Positions 6,594 to 14,455 of a stretch of DNA of 25,086 bases are shown in pieces. Both the position numbers and the translations under genes were made by a program. Source of the DNA: a virus; IMG/VR virus record IMGVR_UViG_3300001371_000007, positions 1-25,086 of that record; one strand, 5' to 3'. The notes beneath the pieces were generated by a model that worked only from the letters and a program-made list of their open reading frames with translations, was not told the DNA's origin and made no database searches. The stretch's first letter is position 1, and every line of letters begins with the position of its first letter.

Positions 6594-6620
6594 TTTCTTT
6601 TATGGTACGAATGAAGGTTT
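6577..6620 (-). repeat. 44-nt junction repeat of the fibre duplication (copy B)
   Basis: This is the partner of 5920-5963, identical over 44 nt. A second shared block of 40 identical bases lies inside the genes at 6428-6467 and 7079-7118. Together they show that recombination between copies is recent or maintained by gene conversion. Confidence 0.85.
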
Positions 6621-7250
6621 ATTAAGTAACCTGAAATCACCAAACATTGCATAAAAATCAGTCAGGACACTACTCGGATTGTAAAAAATTAATTGCCCAG
6701 TATTTGGGACCGCTGTTACTGTTCCACCAGGTGGATTATCAGTTAGATTTACAAAACTTAAACCAGGTTGGTTTCCGTAATCGATTGAAAACGTAATATT
6801 TGAAATAGTGAGCGTATAAGAAATGACAGCTGAATTTGTTTTCAAACCCCAAATGAATATTTTTGCCCTCCACATATCATCTAAAGCAGCTCCAGGGGTT
6901 GGGTTTAAGTATGGTCTTATCGTTGTAAGAAGTGTTGTCCAACCTGTTCCTGATACCGTGAAATCTGGCGGTATATATTCCTTTAGGTAAAGATCATTGT
7001 AAAGGGCTATTAGGTATTGAATTGCATCAAAAATCTGAGAATTGTTGATATTTTCTTCCGATCCATCTGGGATAATTAATGCCTTATTCAGCAAATGAGT
7101 TGCAAACCCCCAAAGATCTGAAGCCCAACGTCGTTCGAATGGTGTGCCATCTTTTAAGATTCCATTAGTCCTATTTTTGAACGTTCCATCAGGGTTATTT
7201 TCATCAATAGTCACTAAACCTGGATAAATATCTTTTAGTATATGAGCCAT
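6600..7250 (-). CDS. Tail fibre/adhesin-like protein, paralogue 1
   Basis: This 216-aa protein is the first of three tandem copies in transcription order, directly after the gp48-like baseplate gene. The conserved N-terminal half (LKDIYPG..., NPDGTFKNRTN, SDLWGFATHLLNKALIIPDG) probably attaches to the baseplate or mediates assembly. The beta-rich C-terminal half (ending NKPSFVP) differs among copies and is the likely surface-binding part. Each copy is much shorter than classical long fibres, so these may be short fibres or tail-tip adhesins. The function is inferred from location and from the conserved/variable pattern. Confidence 0.6.
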   Translation of the reverse strand: MAHILKDIYPGLVTIDENNPDGTFKNRTNGILKDGTPFERRWASDLWGFATHLLNKALIIPDGSEENINNSQIFDAIQYLIALYNDLYLKEYIPPDFTVSGTGWTTLLTTIRPYLNPTPGAALDDMWRAKIFIWGLKTNSAVISYTLTISNITFSIDYGNQPGLSFVNLTDNPPGGTVTAVPNTGQLIFYNPSSVLTDFYAMFGDFRLLNKPSFVP

Positions 7251-7256
7251 TTAGTT

Positions 7257-8054
7257 TTAAACGTAATTAATTAACAAACCGATTTTTTGTTGCATCGGAA
7301 AAGTTGATAAGAGTATCCGTTCAAATTCCCTTTTTCTATCTGCTGGAACATCAGCAAAATCAGGGAAAATTTCACCACCGACATAAACAACAAATCTAAA
7401 ACCACTAACCGTATTTGGAACCGGATAATATTTTGGAAAAGGCTGAAGCCCAAAATAAATACCGCATCCAGCCAGCGGGTTCCCACAATCGGAATCATCA
7501 GCACCGCAAAAAGTTTGATAGACTGGTAGTATAGTCACCGGTCCAATGTTTACAAGTAATGTTCCAATTCCAGATATTAAAATACCGCATCCAGCCAGCG
7601 GGTTCCCACAATCGGAATCAGGGTTTCCACATTGTGTTTGATATATTTCAGGATTGTAATTGACCAAATATTCATTAGGGTTTTTTGTGTCGTACAAACC
7701 ACCGCCGAGATCAGTCCACCACTCGTGAATAAAGACATTAGTGAAACCTGAACCATGAATAATATCTTGTAAATAATCTTTTCCCTGACCACCTAATGAC
7801 CTCCAGCGGCCTATAATATTTTCTCTTCTTTCTGCCTCTGTTCCGCGCGAAACGATATTGAATTGCTGTTCAAATTTTTCGATTTCCCTTGTGGTCAGAG
7901 GAAAAATATCAAGATAAATAAGTTCGATGTGCTCTTTGATATCGTTCAGAAATTCCGTTGCCCCAATAAAAAACTTTTTCAGCAGTTTATCGACAACTAG
8001 CTTCCAAACCCTTGAAAGAGGCAAAAGATGTTTTAAAATTTTTAAGAATGTCAT
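7257..8054 (-). CDS. Mu gp48-like baseplate/tail protein (DUF2313)
   Basis: This 265-aa protein resembles Mu gp48 / YmfQ (DUF2313): a helical N-terminus starting LKHLLPLSRVW, then REIEKFEQQF, and RRENIIGRWRSLGGQGKDYL, followed by a G-F-x-NVFIHEWW strand. It sits in the baseplate between the wedge proteins and the fibres. The C-terminal part contains a duplicated cysteine motif, C-x6-C-x6-C at residues 142/149/156 and again at 183/190/197, ending NPLAGCGI both times. It overlaps the baseplate-J gene by 4 nt (ATGA). The family call is good; the duplicated Cys unit is unusual and may bind metal or form disulphides. Confidence 0.8.
   Translation of the reverse strand: MTFLKILKHLLPLSRVWKLVVDKLLKKFFIGATEFLNDIKEHIELIYLDIFPLTTREIEKFEQQFNIVSRGTEAERRENIIGRWRSLGGQGKDYLQDIIHGSGFTNVFIHEWWTDLGGGLYDTKNPNEYLVNYNPEIYQTQCGNPDSDCGNPLAGCGILISGIGTLLVNIGPVTILPVYQTFCGADDSDCGNPLAGCGIYFGLQPFPKYYPVPNTVSGFRFVVYVGGEIFPDFADVPADRKREFERILLSTFPMQQKIGLLINYV
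7457..7497 (-). repeat. 41-nt direct repeat encoding the Cys motif (copy 2 of protein)
   Basis: This stretch is identical to 7580-7620 over 41 nt, with a 123-nt (41-codon) period. It encodes DSDCGNPLAGCGI in the gp48-like protein. Such exact identity in a short coding duplication suggests a recent event or conversion. Confidence 0.85.
7580..7620 (-). repeat. 41-nt direct repeat encoding the Cys motif (copy 1 of protein)
   Basis: This is the partner of 7457-7497. The protein similarity extends a little further on the N-terminal side (YQT-x-CG in both copies) than the exact DNA identity. Confidence 0.85.
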
Positions 8055-9256
8055 GGCCCGATAAAATTTATCTCATTTAGTTTTGATTTTTCTCCCTCCT
8101 GGAGATAATAAGATGGAATATCAACAGCTGGAACAGCAGCATTTTGAAGTGTTAAAGAAGAAAAAGTGCCATTAGCAGCGCTGACAAAACTGTTTACTAT
8201 TGATGAAAGATCTTCTCTAGAAACAATATATTTAGACGGAAGGACTGTTACACCCTCAATAAATGGTTCACGCCCTAAAAAATAATTTGTCACTGCATTA
8301 GTAATATCAGCTTGTATTGTCACTGGATCTTCAACTTCAAGTCCATATACCTGAACATTAAAAGCAACTCTGGTAATTGGATTCATGTTTAATTTGGCGT
8401 TTACAGGCTTCCTGGTCTGTTTTCCATCATCATCAAAAGTGATTGCATAAGCGACCTCATCAAGTTGTTCAGGCGTCGGAATTCCGTCTGGTGTCTCAAT
8501 AGTTTCTATTACTTCCACGTAAATATCGACAAAGCCTTCGTCCCCAGTATATGGGTAAATAGATACTACTCCGAGAACAGTCTCTCCCCATAATTCATAG
8601 TCAACACCTGAGCCACCTTGAGGAATTTTTTGAAATCTATCGATGACGCGCTGTCTATAATTTTGTTCCTGTTCACCGTCAGCCCCAGTTTTTGAAATCG
8701 AATCAACGGTTGTATCACGAGCGACGTTTGATTGTGGATTGACAAAAGAAACGATGTCACCAATTTGAAGATTTCCTATGATACCGGCTCCCGAATTTCC
8801 ATCAGCGTCTGACTGAGCCCTGATTGTTCCCTGAACTATTTCCGCATCGAGTAAAACACTTGTAATCAATAAATAGGTTATTCCGTTAATTGCTGAAAAC
8901 AATTGTGTTCCAGCCAATAAAGATCCAACCTGATTTTCAACTATGATATTAATGGTTAATTCAGCTTGAATTGGCGAAGCAGGGTCGCCGATTCCTATTA
9001 ACCTTCCCCATTCAACCAACGGTGTTATTTTTTTTCCTAATATTTCTACTTCCTTAAAACTTGCTGTTCTGACAAAGATTTGTAAAAATATCCAGCCAGC
9101 GTATTTGTAAATAAGGACAAAAATCCCGGAAAATGCCTTTGCTAGTACCCTTGAAAAAGACAAAGGCAAAAAAGGTATTGTCTGACTAATAGCCGAACCT
9201 ATTTGATTTACAATATTATCACTGATTTCTTTTGTCGTCGGGGTATAGTGAGCCAT
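8051..9256 (-). CDS. Baseplate J-like wedge protein (Mu gp47 type)
   Basis: This 401-aa protein has the baseplate_J pattern: a GSLLAGTQLFSAINGITY strand pair, then a GIIGNLQIGD block, TGADGEQEQNYRQRVIDRFQ, and GGSGVDYELWGETVLGVVSIYPY. It ends with a domain for contact with neighbouring subunits. In Mu and related myoviruses gp47 forms the inner baseplate wedge around the hub, like T4 gp6. The length is close to the usual size of about 350 to 400 aa. Start and stop overlap the neighbours (1 nt with gp46-like, 4 nt with gp48-like), typical of coupled late tail genes. Confidence 0.92.
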   Translation of the reverse strand: MAHYTPTTKEISDNIVNQIGSAISQTIPFLPLSFSRVLAKAFSGIFVLIYKYAGWIFLQIFVRTASFKEVEILGKKITPLVEWGRLIGIGDPASPIQAELTINIIVENQVGSLLAGTQLFSAINGITYLLITSVLLDAEIVQGTIRAQSDADGNSGAGIIGNLQIGDIVSFVNPQSNVARDTTVDSISKTGADGEQEQNYRQRVIDRFQKIPQGGSGVDYELWGETVLGVVSIYPYTGDEGFVDIYVEVIETIETPDGIPTPEQLDEVAYAITFDDDGKQTRKPVNAKLNMNPITRVAFNVQVYGLEVEDPVTIQADITNAVTNYFLGREPFIEGVTVLPSKYIVSREDLSSIVNSFVSAANGTFSSLTLQNAAVPAVDIPSYYLQEGEKSKLNEINFIGP

Positions 9257-9711
9257 TATTTATTTTTAGCCTCTTTTTCTTGTGCTTTCCAGTTTTCAAG
9301 ATATTCAAGTTTGATATTTTCACCGTTGGCCGCAATATCTATGACAATTTTTATTTTTCTCAATCCAACAAAAGAAACATCAACATTGACACTATCAAAA
9401 GCTTTTATGTCGATGAAGCGTTGCAAATCTGATACTACTCCATTTTCTAAGGTGACCAGATTAGAACTGATAGGGAGTAAATTAAGTAAATTGTATTGTG
9501 TTATTGATCTATAATGAAAAACAGGATCAGGTTCAACAACGTTTCCCCACCAATTGAATTTGTTGTCAATCGTTGTGTCGTCTCGGTTGTCTCCACCAAA
9601 TAAAGCTAAGTAAACGGCTGTTTCAAAACCACCTGTTAATTCTACTATGCCGTTTTTTATGTTTATTTCCCCGCCGTCCGGGGTATTGAATAGTAATACA
9701 TCACCTTGCAT
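9256..9711 (-). CDS. Mu gp46-like baseplate wedge protein (gp25-like role)
   Basis: This 151-aa protein matches the Mu gp46 family: FETAVYLALFGGDNRDD, then NKFNWWGN, a LLNLLPIS helix and a C-terminal strand. It is the small wedge subunit that helps link the baseplate to the tail tube and sheath. It stands between the gp45-like spike and gp47-like genes, the same order as in Mu. Its stop overlaps the next ATG by 1 nt (TAATG). The C-terminus is a Lys/Glu-rich helix. Confidence 0.88.
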   Translation of the reverse strand: MQGDVLLFNTPDGGEINIKNGIVELTGGFETAVYLALFGGDNRDDTTIDNKFNWWGNVVEPDPVFHYRSITQYNLLNLLPISSNLVTLENGVVSDLQRFIDIKAFDSVNVDVSFVGLRKIKIVIDIAANGENIKLEYLENWKAQEKEAKNK

Positions 9712-9723
9712 AATTCATCTTTT

Positions 9724-10224
9724 TTAAGGTACTGGCGGCCCTGAATCACCGCTTCCTGTGTCAACTCCGCTGTGTCGATGAGTTGTGAATCTTATACCAT
9801 TTAGAACAGCGTCAGAGGCTGTAATTTCACCAGAAACAATAAGATTTCCTGGACAAAATAAATTGCCTTCAACATCAAATTGAAAAACATTTCCGTTTAA
9901 GCTTATATCAATTGATCCATTGCTTTTTAGGTAAATGAAAGCAACTATTCCGCCTGAGCTGTTACGGGAATAGATTTTTTTTTCACCATCTGAAATTGAT
10001 GATTCATTTTTAGGGTCAAAAAAACCTAATATTACTTTTCTTCCAATCTTCATCAGAGAATCAAGCAAGCAAAAATCACCAGGTAATGGTTTTGAATCTT
10101 CATTGCAGCTGTTAAATCTAGTTGCATAGATATTGTCAGCCTTATAAATAACAACTTTTGATTCTGGCTCGTTTATTCGACGTTTTCGGACTATATTAGA
10201 AAGTATTTTTCCAATCAAAGCCAT
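9724..10224 (-). CDS. Baseplate central spike protein (Mu gp45 / P2 V type)
   Basis: Starting at ATG 10224, this 166-aa protein has an N-terminal OB-like region. It is followed by a beta-rich repeat stretch (SNGSIDISLNGNVFQFDVEG, LIVSGEITASDAVLNG) that would form the trimeric spike shaft. The tip is HRH at residues 149 to 151, followed by a Gly/Ser/Pro tail. In Mu gp45 and P2 gpV, an HxH motif at the apex binds iron and the tip pierces the outer membrane. A longer frame would begin at 10284, but the ATG at 10224 abuts the stop of the hub gene (TAAAATG) and matches the family start MALIGKI. Confidence 0.88.
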   Translation of the reverse strand: MALIGKILSNIVRKRRINEPESKVVIYKADNIYATRFNSCNEDSKPLPGDFCLLDSLMKIGRKVILGFFDPKNESSISDGEKKIYSRNSSGGIVAFIYLKSNGSIDISLNGNVFQFDVEGNLFCPGNLIVSGEITASDAVLNGIRFTTHRHSGVDTGSGDSGPPVP

Positions 10225-10225
10225 T

Positions 10226-11272
10226 TTAATTGGTCCATGGTAATTTTTCAGGAATTTTACCGCTATATGATTCCGGTAAAACAACAGATAATTTGCTTTT
10301 ATTTCCGGTTGATCTTTCCAACTCTACTGATTTAATCAAAAATCTTGTTTCGCGGTAGATCATAACCGACGGTGCAAAGACATTGACAAACATGTTTGGT
10401 TTCCAAATTTCGTCATATTGATTTCTCAATCCCTGACAATCTATAACATATTTAATTGCATCGCCGAACATTAAACCCATTTTCCAATTTACGGCCTGTT
10501 TAATATCAGCGTCGTCTAAATCTTCGTTTTCTGAATAAACAAAAGGTCTACTGTCACTATCAAAAAAAGGATTTTTAATAGTTACAGATTCAAAATCTCT
10601 CCCAAACATTCCTGGAATTAGAGCCGTGATCGAACTATAATAATTTTGTGGATCAAAAGAGGGTTCTATTGATGTCAAAGGGGTATAACCTTCTTTTAAA
10701 TCGGTTTGTCTACCGGTTGTAATAGCTTTATGAAAAAGAAGATTACCATCTGAATCATTTGTTATTAAAAAACCTCTTTTTTTAGCAAGGGGAATTAAAA
10801 AATCCAATGGTTTTTGGCCAGTTTCGAGAGCAACTTGGTCAAAAATAGCTTCGCTTTTACCAGGAATTTTACCAGAAAACTTAACATCAATGTTAAAAAT
10901 TCCAGCGATTGATTTTGCAATCTGTTCCAGTGATTGATTATTGAATTCAATTGGATACTTCTCTAAAGGGATATTGACATCATTCAAAATTCCAGGCAAT
11001 GAGTATCCTGAACAGGTTACAAAATTTGATGTGTCCAATTTTGGGTTTATATTGACTAAAACGCCTTTAAGAAATCTCACACCATCAATTTTAATCTCTA
11101 CAGGCTTGAAAGACATTGGTTCAAAAAATTCAATCAATTCTGAATTTTCTGGATCAAAAGGGGAATCAAATTCAAATCGATCAAAAGTATCAATGTCTAA
11201 ATTAAACTTGATAGAAGTCCAGTATTTAAATTCTTTGTTGTCAATTGATAATGTGATTAGATCGTCAGACAT
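10226..11272 (-). CDS. Baseplate hub protein (Mu gp44 / P type, late control D-like)
   Basis: This 348-aa protein has the hub layout: an N-terminal beta domain (LITLSIDNKEFKYWTSIKF), SFKPVEIKIDGV, a GYSLPGILNDVN block, a helix (QSLEQIAKSIAGIF), and LALAKKRGFL-like LIPLAKKRGFLITND. It forms the trimeric hub between the tail tube and spike, equivalent to T4 gp27 and P2 gpD. It overlaps the gpN-like gene by 8 nt and abuts the spike gene, so the trio is co-translated in the same order as in Mu. The length is near that of Mu gp44. Confidence 0.88.
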   Translation of the reverse strand: MSDDLITLSIDNKEFKYWTSIKFNLDIDTFDRFEFDSPFDPENSELIEFFEPMSFKPVEIKIDGVRFLKGVLVNINPKLDTSNFVTCSGYSLPGILNDVNIPLEKYPIEFNNQSLEQIAKSIAGIFNIDVKFSGKIPGKSEAIFDQVALETGQKPLDFLIPLAKKRGFLITNDSDGNLLFHKAITTGRQTDLKEGYTPLTSIEPSFDPQNYYSSITALIPGMFGRDFESVTIKNPFFDSDSRPFVYSENEDLDDADIKQAVNWKMGLMFGDAIKYVIDCQGLRNQYDEIWKPNMFVNVFAPSVMIYRETRFLIKSVELERSTGNKSKLSVVLPESYSGKIPEKLPWTN

Positions 11273-12554
11273 AGTACAACATTTCCCTACCCTTTGGTAA
11301 TTCTAAAATTTCATTTCCTACCAAATTGTTTGAGGTGATTATAAAATCAAGAACGTCATCCACTTTTCCGTAATATTCAGCCGCAAAATCGATTATTGTT
11401 CTGTCTCTGTCTAAAATAATCGATCTTTCCTGAAGGCTTGAAAAAACAAGATTTGTAAGATTCCCAATTGCCAGCGCGTAGATAGATTGTAAATCCTGGT
11501 AACCTTCCCCTGTATCAATAAGGTCATTTGTTCCTGGTTCCCTGGTTGGTAACAAATCTTGAATCAGGTTGTTTCTATTCTCATCTGACCAGTTTATATA
11601 ATTATCAAAGCTGCTTTTTAATTGTTCAATAGCGTTTATAACATCTGTTCGCGTCGGATAGTTTGCATTATCATCAAGCGTTGATTCAATCGATGCAGCA
11701 ATCACCGACGAAGCCACCAAAGAATTGATTGAAAATTGGTTAGATGTCTTTGAATCGTTTCCAGCTGTAAATTGATTAGAAGGACCGTTAATCATTGTTG
11801 AAAGCAAATTGTTATAAGCTTCCAATTTATCTAAAATTGATGAAGCTGATCTTGCCGGTAATCTTGATAAACTTATCATCTGAAATGCTAACAAGGATGG
11901 AGTACCAATCAAAATATCAATACTATCGTCAAGAATATCGAATGCAGCATTAAAAGCTCTTTCAATGCTTTCACTTGCTTTTGCAATTGCAGTTAATTCG
12001 CGTTTTATTTTTCTGATTGCTGCCTTTGCTGATGCTATCATATCGAGCGTTTCAGAAAGTGTCCCCAAACTAATAGATTTTCCAAAATTATCTGAAGTAT
12101 TTACTTCATAAGCAAACAAGCTGTCATCAATTGTATTTTGTACGCTGATGTTAACAATCGGGAAAACAATTTTTATTGTTTCCCAAAATGTGATGTCATA
12201 AACAACTTGGTTTGCTTCTTTGACTAGATCGTCTCTTCTTTTGACAGATCCAAAAGGAACGGCGTCAAACTGGCCATAAAATGGTAAACGAAGTTTCCAA
12301 ACTCCTTTTTCATCAATCGCAGAATCAAATTTTTTTGCTGTTTTGTCGTAATCAGAACCCCAAAAGATCACTTTTAAGGGGAATAAGTGACCTGATCTTC
12401 CCAAATCTTGAATATAAGTTCCGTCCACATCTGGAAATTCAAAAGCAGTTGTCTTTTTGGGAGTTTCCTTCTCTAGAACTTCCCAGGTAAACCTAAATTC
12501 TTCACCCGAAGGGGAAATGCAAACAGCTTCTGATATTCGGTCATTCCATGCCAT
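11265..12554 (-). CDS. Mu gpN-like tail protein (DNA circularisation N-terminal domain)
   Basis: This 429-aa protein starts with the pattern of the DNA_circ_N family: SPSGEEFRFTWE, TTAFEFPDVDGTYIQDLG, FPLKVIFWG, then WKLRLPFYG and VVYDITFWE. Despite the family name, Mu gpN and its relatives are baseplate/tail-tip proteins acting next to the tape measure. The C-terminal half is mostly helical, ending in a short strand (ILELPKGREMLYYV) reminiscent of a peptidoglycan/LysM-like tail module. It overlaps the tape measure stop by 1 nt (TAATG) and the hub gene by 8 nt. Confidence 0.88.
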   Translation of the reverse strand: MAWNDRISEAVCISPSGEEFRFTWEVLEKETPKKTTAFEFPDVDGTYIQDLGRSGHLFPLKVIFWGSDYDKTAKKFDSAIDEKGVWKLRLPFYGQFDAVPFGSVKRRDDLVKEANQVVYDITFWETIKIVFPIVNISVQNTIDDSLFAYEVNTSDNFGKSISLGTLSETLDMIASAKAAIRKIKRELTAIAKASESIERAFNAAFDILDDSIDILIGTPSLLAFQMISLSRLPARSASSILDKLEAYNNLLSTMINGPSNQFTAGNDSKTSNQFSINSLVASSVIAASIESTLDDNANYPTRTDVINAIEQLKSSFDNYINWSDENRNNLIQDLLPTREPGTNDLIDTGEGYQDLQSIYALAIGNLTNLVFSSLQERSIILDRDRTIIDFAAEYYGKVDDVLDFIITSNNLVGNEILELPKGREMLYYV

Positions 12555-14446
12555 TAAAAACCCCCTGATGTCGCTAATCTGATTTTTGATCCGTTACCTG
12601 TTGGGGTAGACAGTTCAGCTCTTCCTGTTTCATCTTTGATCAATAACGTTGATGATTTTTCAGTCACCTTTTCATTGATGGCAGTAGATATCCTTTCTTC
12701 CTTTGTTGTCATTTCCGGTTTTTTTGCCTCTCCGCCTTTCTTTTCCTCTTCAGGTTTTCCAAACAAAAAGGAAAACTTTTCACCAATTCCTGAAATTCCA
12801 GAAAAAAGATCTTTAAAAGGAGTTGTCACACCAGAAATGAAATTCAAAATCGCGTCGATTGAATCTTTTACTTTTGCTGTTATACTGTCCCAAACATCAG
12901 AAACAACTGCTTTGACGGTTTCCCAATTTTTGACCAGTAAGGTGATTCCGATAATCAAAGCCGCAATAGCGATACTGATTGCAAGCAGTGGGTTTGCCAT
13001 CATCACCGCATTAAGAGCAAACATTGCCACTTTAGCAACCACCAAAACACCTTGAAACAATAACATCGCAGCCTTGACAGCAAACATGGTTGTTTTGAAA
13101 ACTATAATTGCTGCATTTGTAAAAAGAATGATGCCTTTTAGGGCAATCATTGCAGCAATGAACATTCCAATAATTTTGATTGATCCTGAAAGTACGTTGT
13201 TAATGTCAGATACAAACGATTGAGCAAGATCTTGGTTTGTACTAATGGCGGAATCAATAGTTCTTACTGTTTCAGTTATTTTTTCAACAAAATCGGAAAA
13301 TGGACCTTTTTCAAGACCAAAGATCGTCAATTGCAAACCTTCGAACGCTGATTTCAAAGAATTAACTCGACCTTGCAACGTATCCCTCATGGTGGATGCC
13401 ATTTTGTTGCTTGATCCCGTTGCTGCTTCTAATTGCTTTCGATATTCCTTTAATTTTTCGGCACCTGTCCCAAGCAAAACATTGACACCTGCAATCGGTA
13501 TCTTACCGAATATTTCTTCCAATATTGCGGCCTGTTCAGCTGTCCCGAACTTTTTGACGCCTTTTTCCAAATCGCCCAAAATGTCGATGACATCGCGCAA
13601 ATTCCCTTCGTTATCTTTGGTTGCGACGCCCATCCTTTTTAACATCTTAGCAGCACCACCGACAGGAGCGGCCAGCCTCAAAAAGACATTTTTAAGCGTC
13701 GTTCCGGCTTCCCCTCCTTTTATACCTGCATTTGCAAGCTTGCCGGCTAATGTTGTAAACGTTTCAATCGAAGCACCAGCTGATTTTGCAACTGGTCCAC
13801 CTTCAGCTATTGCTTCGAACAGCTGTTCCATGTTTGTATTGGCGGTTGTGGTTGTTTTAGCCAATACATCATTGACACGCGCTAAATTTTTGCTAAGTTT
13901 TATTGGATCTTCAGTTGCAAGACCGAACGCGCCCAACGTATCAGTTGCGATATCGGTTGCCCTGGCAAGATCAATTGACGCCGCCGTTGCAAGGTCAACA
14001 ACTCCAGGTAATGCTGCGATTGACATCTGAGCATTGAAACCGGCCATTGCAAGGAAATTGATTGCTTCAGCTGATTGAGTAGCTGTGAATTCTGTTTCCT
14101 TTCCGGTTTTTTTGGCTGCAGCTTCGAGTAATTCAAATTCTTTGGTCCCTTTCTTTATTTCACCTGGAAATTTTGCTGCCGCTGACACTATTGTTTGTTC
14201 AAATTGCATACCAGTGACAACAGCATCTTTTGCAGCCAAGTTGAGCGCTAAAAATCCAGCAGTAGCTGAAACGGCTAATACTTTGCTGAATTTTTTGGAA
14301 AGGTTGTTGACTGAATTTCCGATTGATACAAGGTTGGCTTTTGCAGAACGAGCAAACTTTCCAACAGAATTTGACATGCGGCTCACTGGAGCAGTGATCT
14401 TGTCAATTCCCTTGAATATAGCCTCTATTGAAAATTTGCTCGCCAT
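12554..14446 (-). CDS. Tail tape measure protein (TP901 core type)
   Basis: This 630-aa protein has the TP901 tape measure core near the N-terminus: FEQTIVSAAAKFPG, KTGKETEFTATQSAEAINFLAMAGF, then TDIATDTLGAFGL, TTTTANTNMEQLFEAIAEGGP and GGEAGTTLKNVFLRLAAPVGGA. Residues about 415 to 500 are strongly hydrophobic with several possible membrane helices. The C-terminus is polar. It sets tail length and is ejected ahead of the DNA. By the usual rule of about 0.15 nm per residue, the tail would be around 95 nm. The start at 14446 follows the frameshifted chaperone stop by 9 nt. Confidence 0.95.
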   Translation of the reverse strand: MASKFSIEAIFKGIDKITAPVSRMSNSVGKFARSAKANLVSIGNSVNNLSKKFSKVLAVSATAGFLALNLAAKDAVVTGMQFEQTIVSAAAKFPGEIKKGTKEFELLEAAAKKTGKETEFTATQSAEAINFLAMAGFNAQMSIAALPGVVDLATAASIDLARATDIATDTLGAFGLATEDPIKLSKNLARVNDVLAKTTTTANTNMEQLFEAIAEGGPVAKSAGASIETFTTLAGKLANAGIKGGEAGTTLKNVFLRLAAPVGGAAKMLKRMGVATKDNEGNLRDVIDILGDLEKGVKKFGTAEQAAILEEIFGKIPIAGVNVLLGTGAEKLKEYRKQLEAATGSSNKMASTMRDTLQGRVNSLKSAFEGLQLTIFGLEKGPFSDFVEKITETVRTIDSAISTNQDLAQSFVSDINNVLSGSIKIIGMFIAAMIALKGIILFTNAAIIVFKTTMFAVKAAMLLFQGVLVVAKVAMFALNAVMMANPLLAISIAIAALIIGITLLVKNWETVKAVVSDVWDSITAKVKDSIDAILNFISGVTTPFKDLFSGISGIGEKFSFLFGKPEEEKKGGEAKKPEMTTKEERISTAINEKVTEKSSTLLIKDETGRAELSTPTGNGSKIRLATSGGF

Positions 14447-14455
14447 TCATTAACT

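Noticed and set aside
7257-9256. Possible diversity-generating retroelement acting on the fibre region, suggested by repeats and variable C-termini.
   Set aside because: No reverse transcriptase, and no A-to-variable template/variable repeat pair is seen. The repeats are exact and explained by tandem duplication.
13245-14030. Long plus-strand 261-codon frame opposite the tape measure gene.
   Set aside because: It lies fully within the conserved TP901 core on the other strand. It has no ribosome site, and its Ala/Ser/Pro composition is typical of an antisense shadow.
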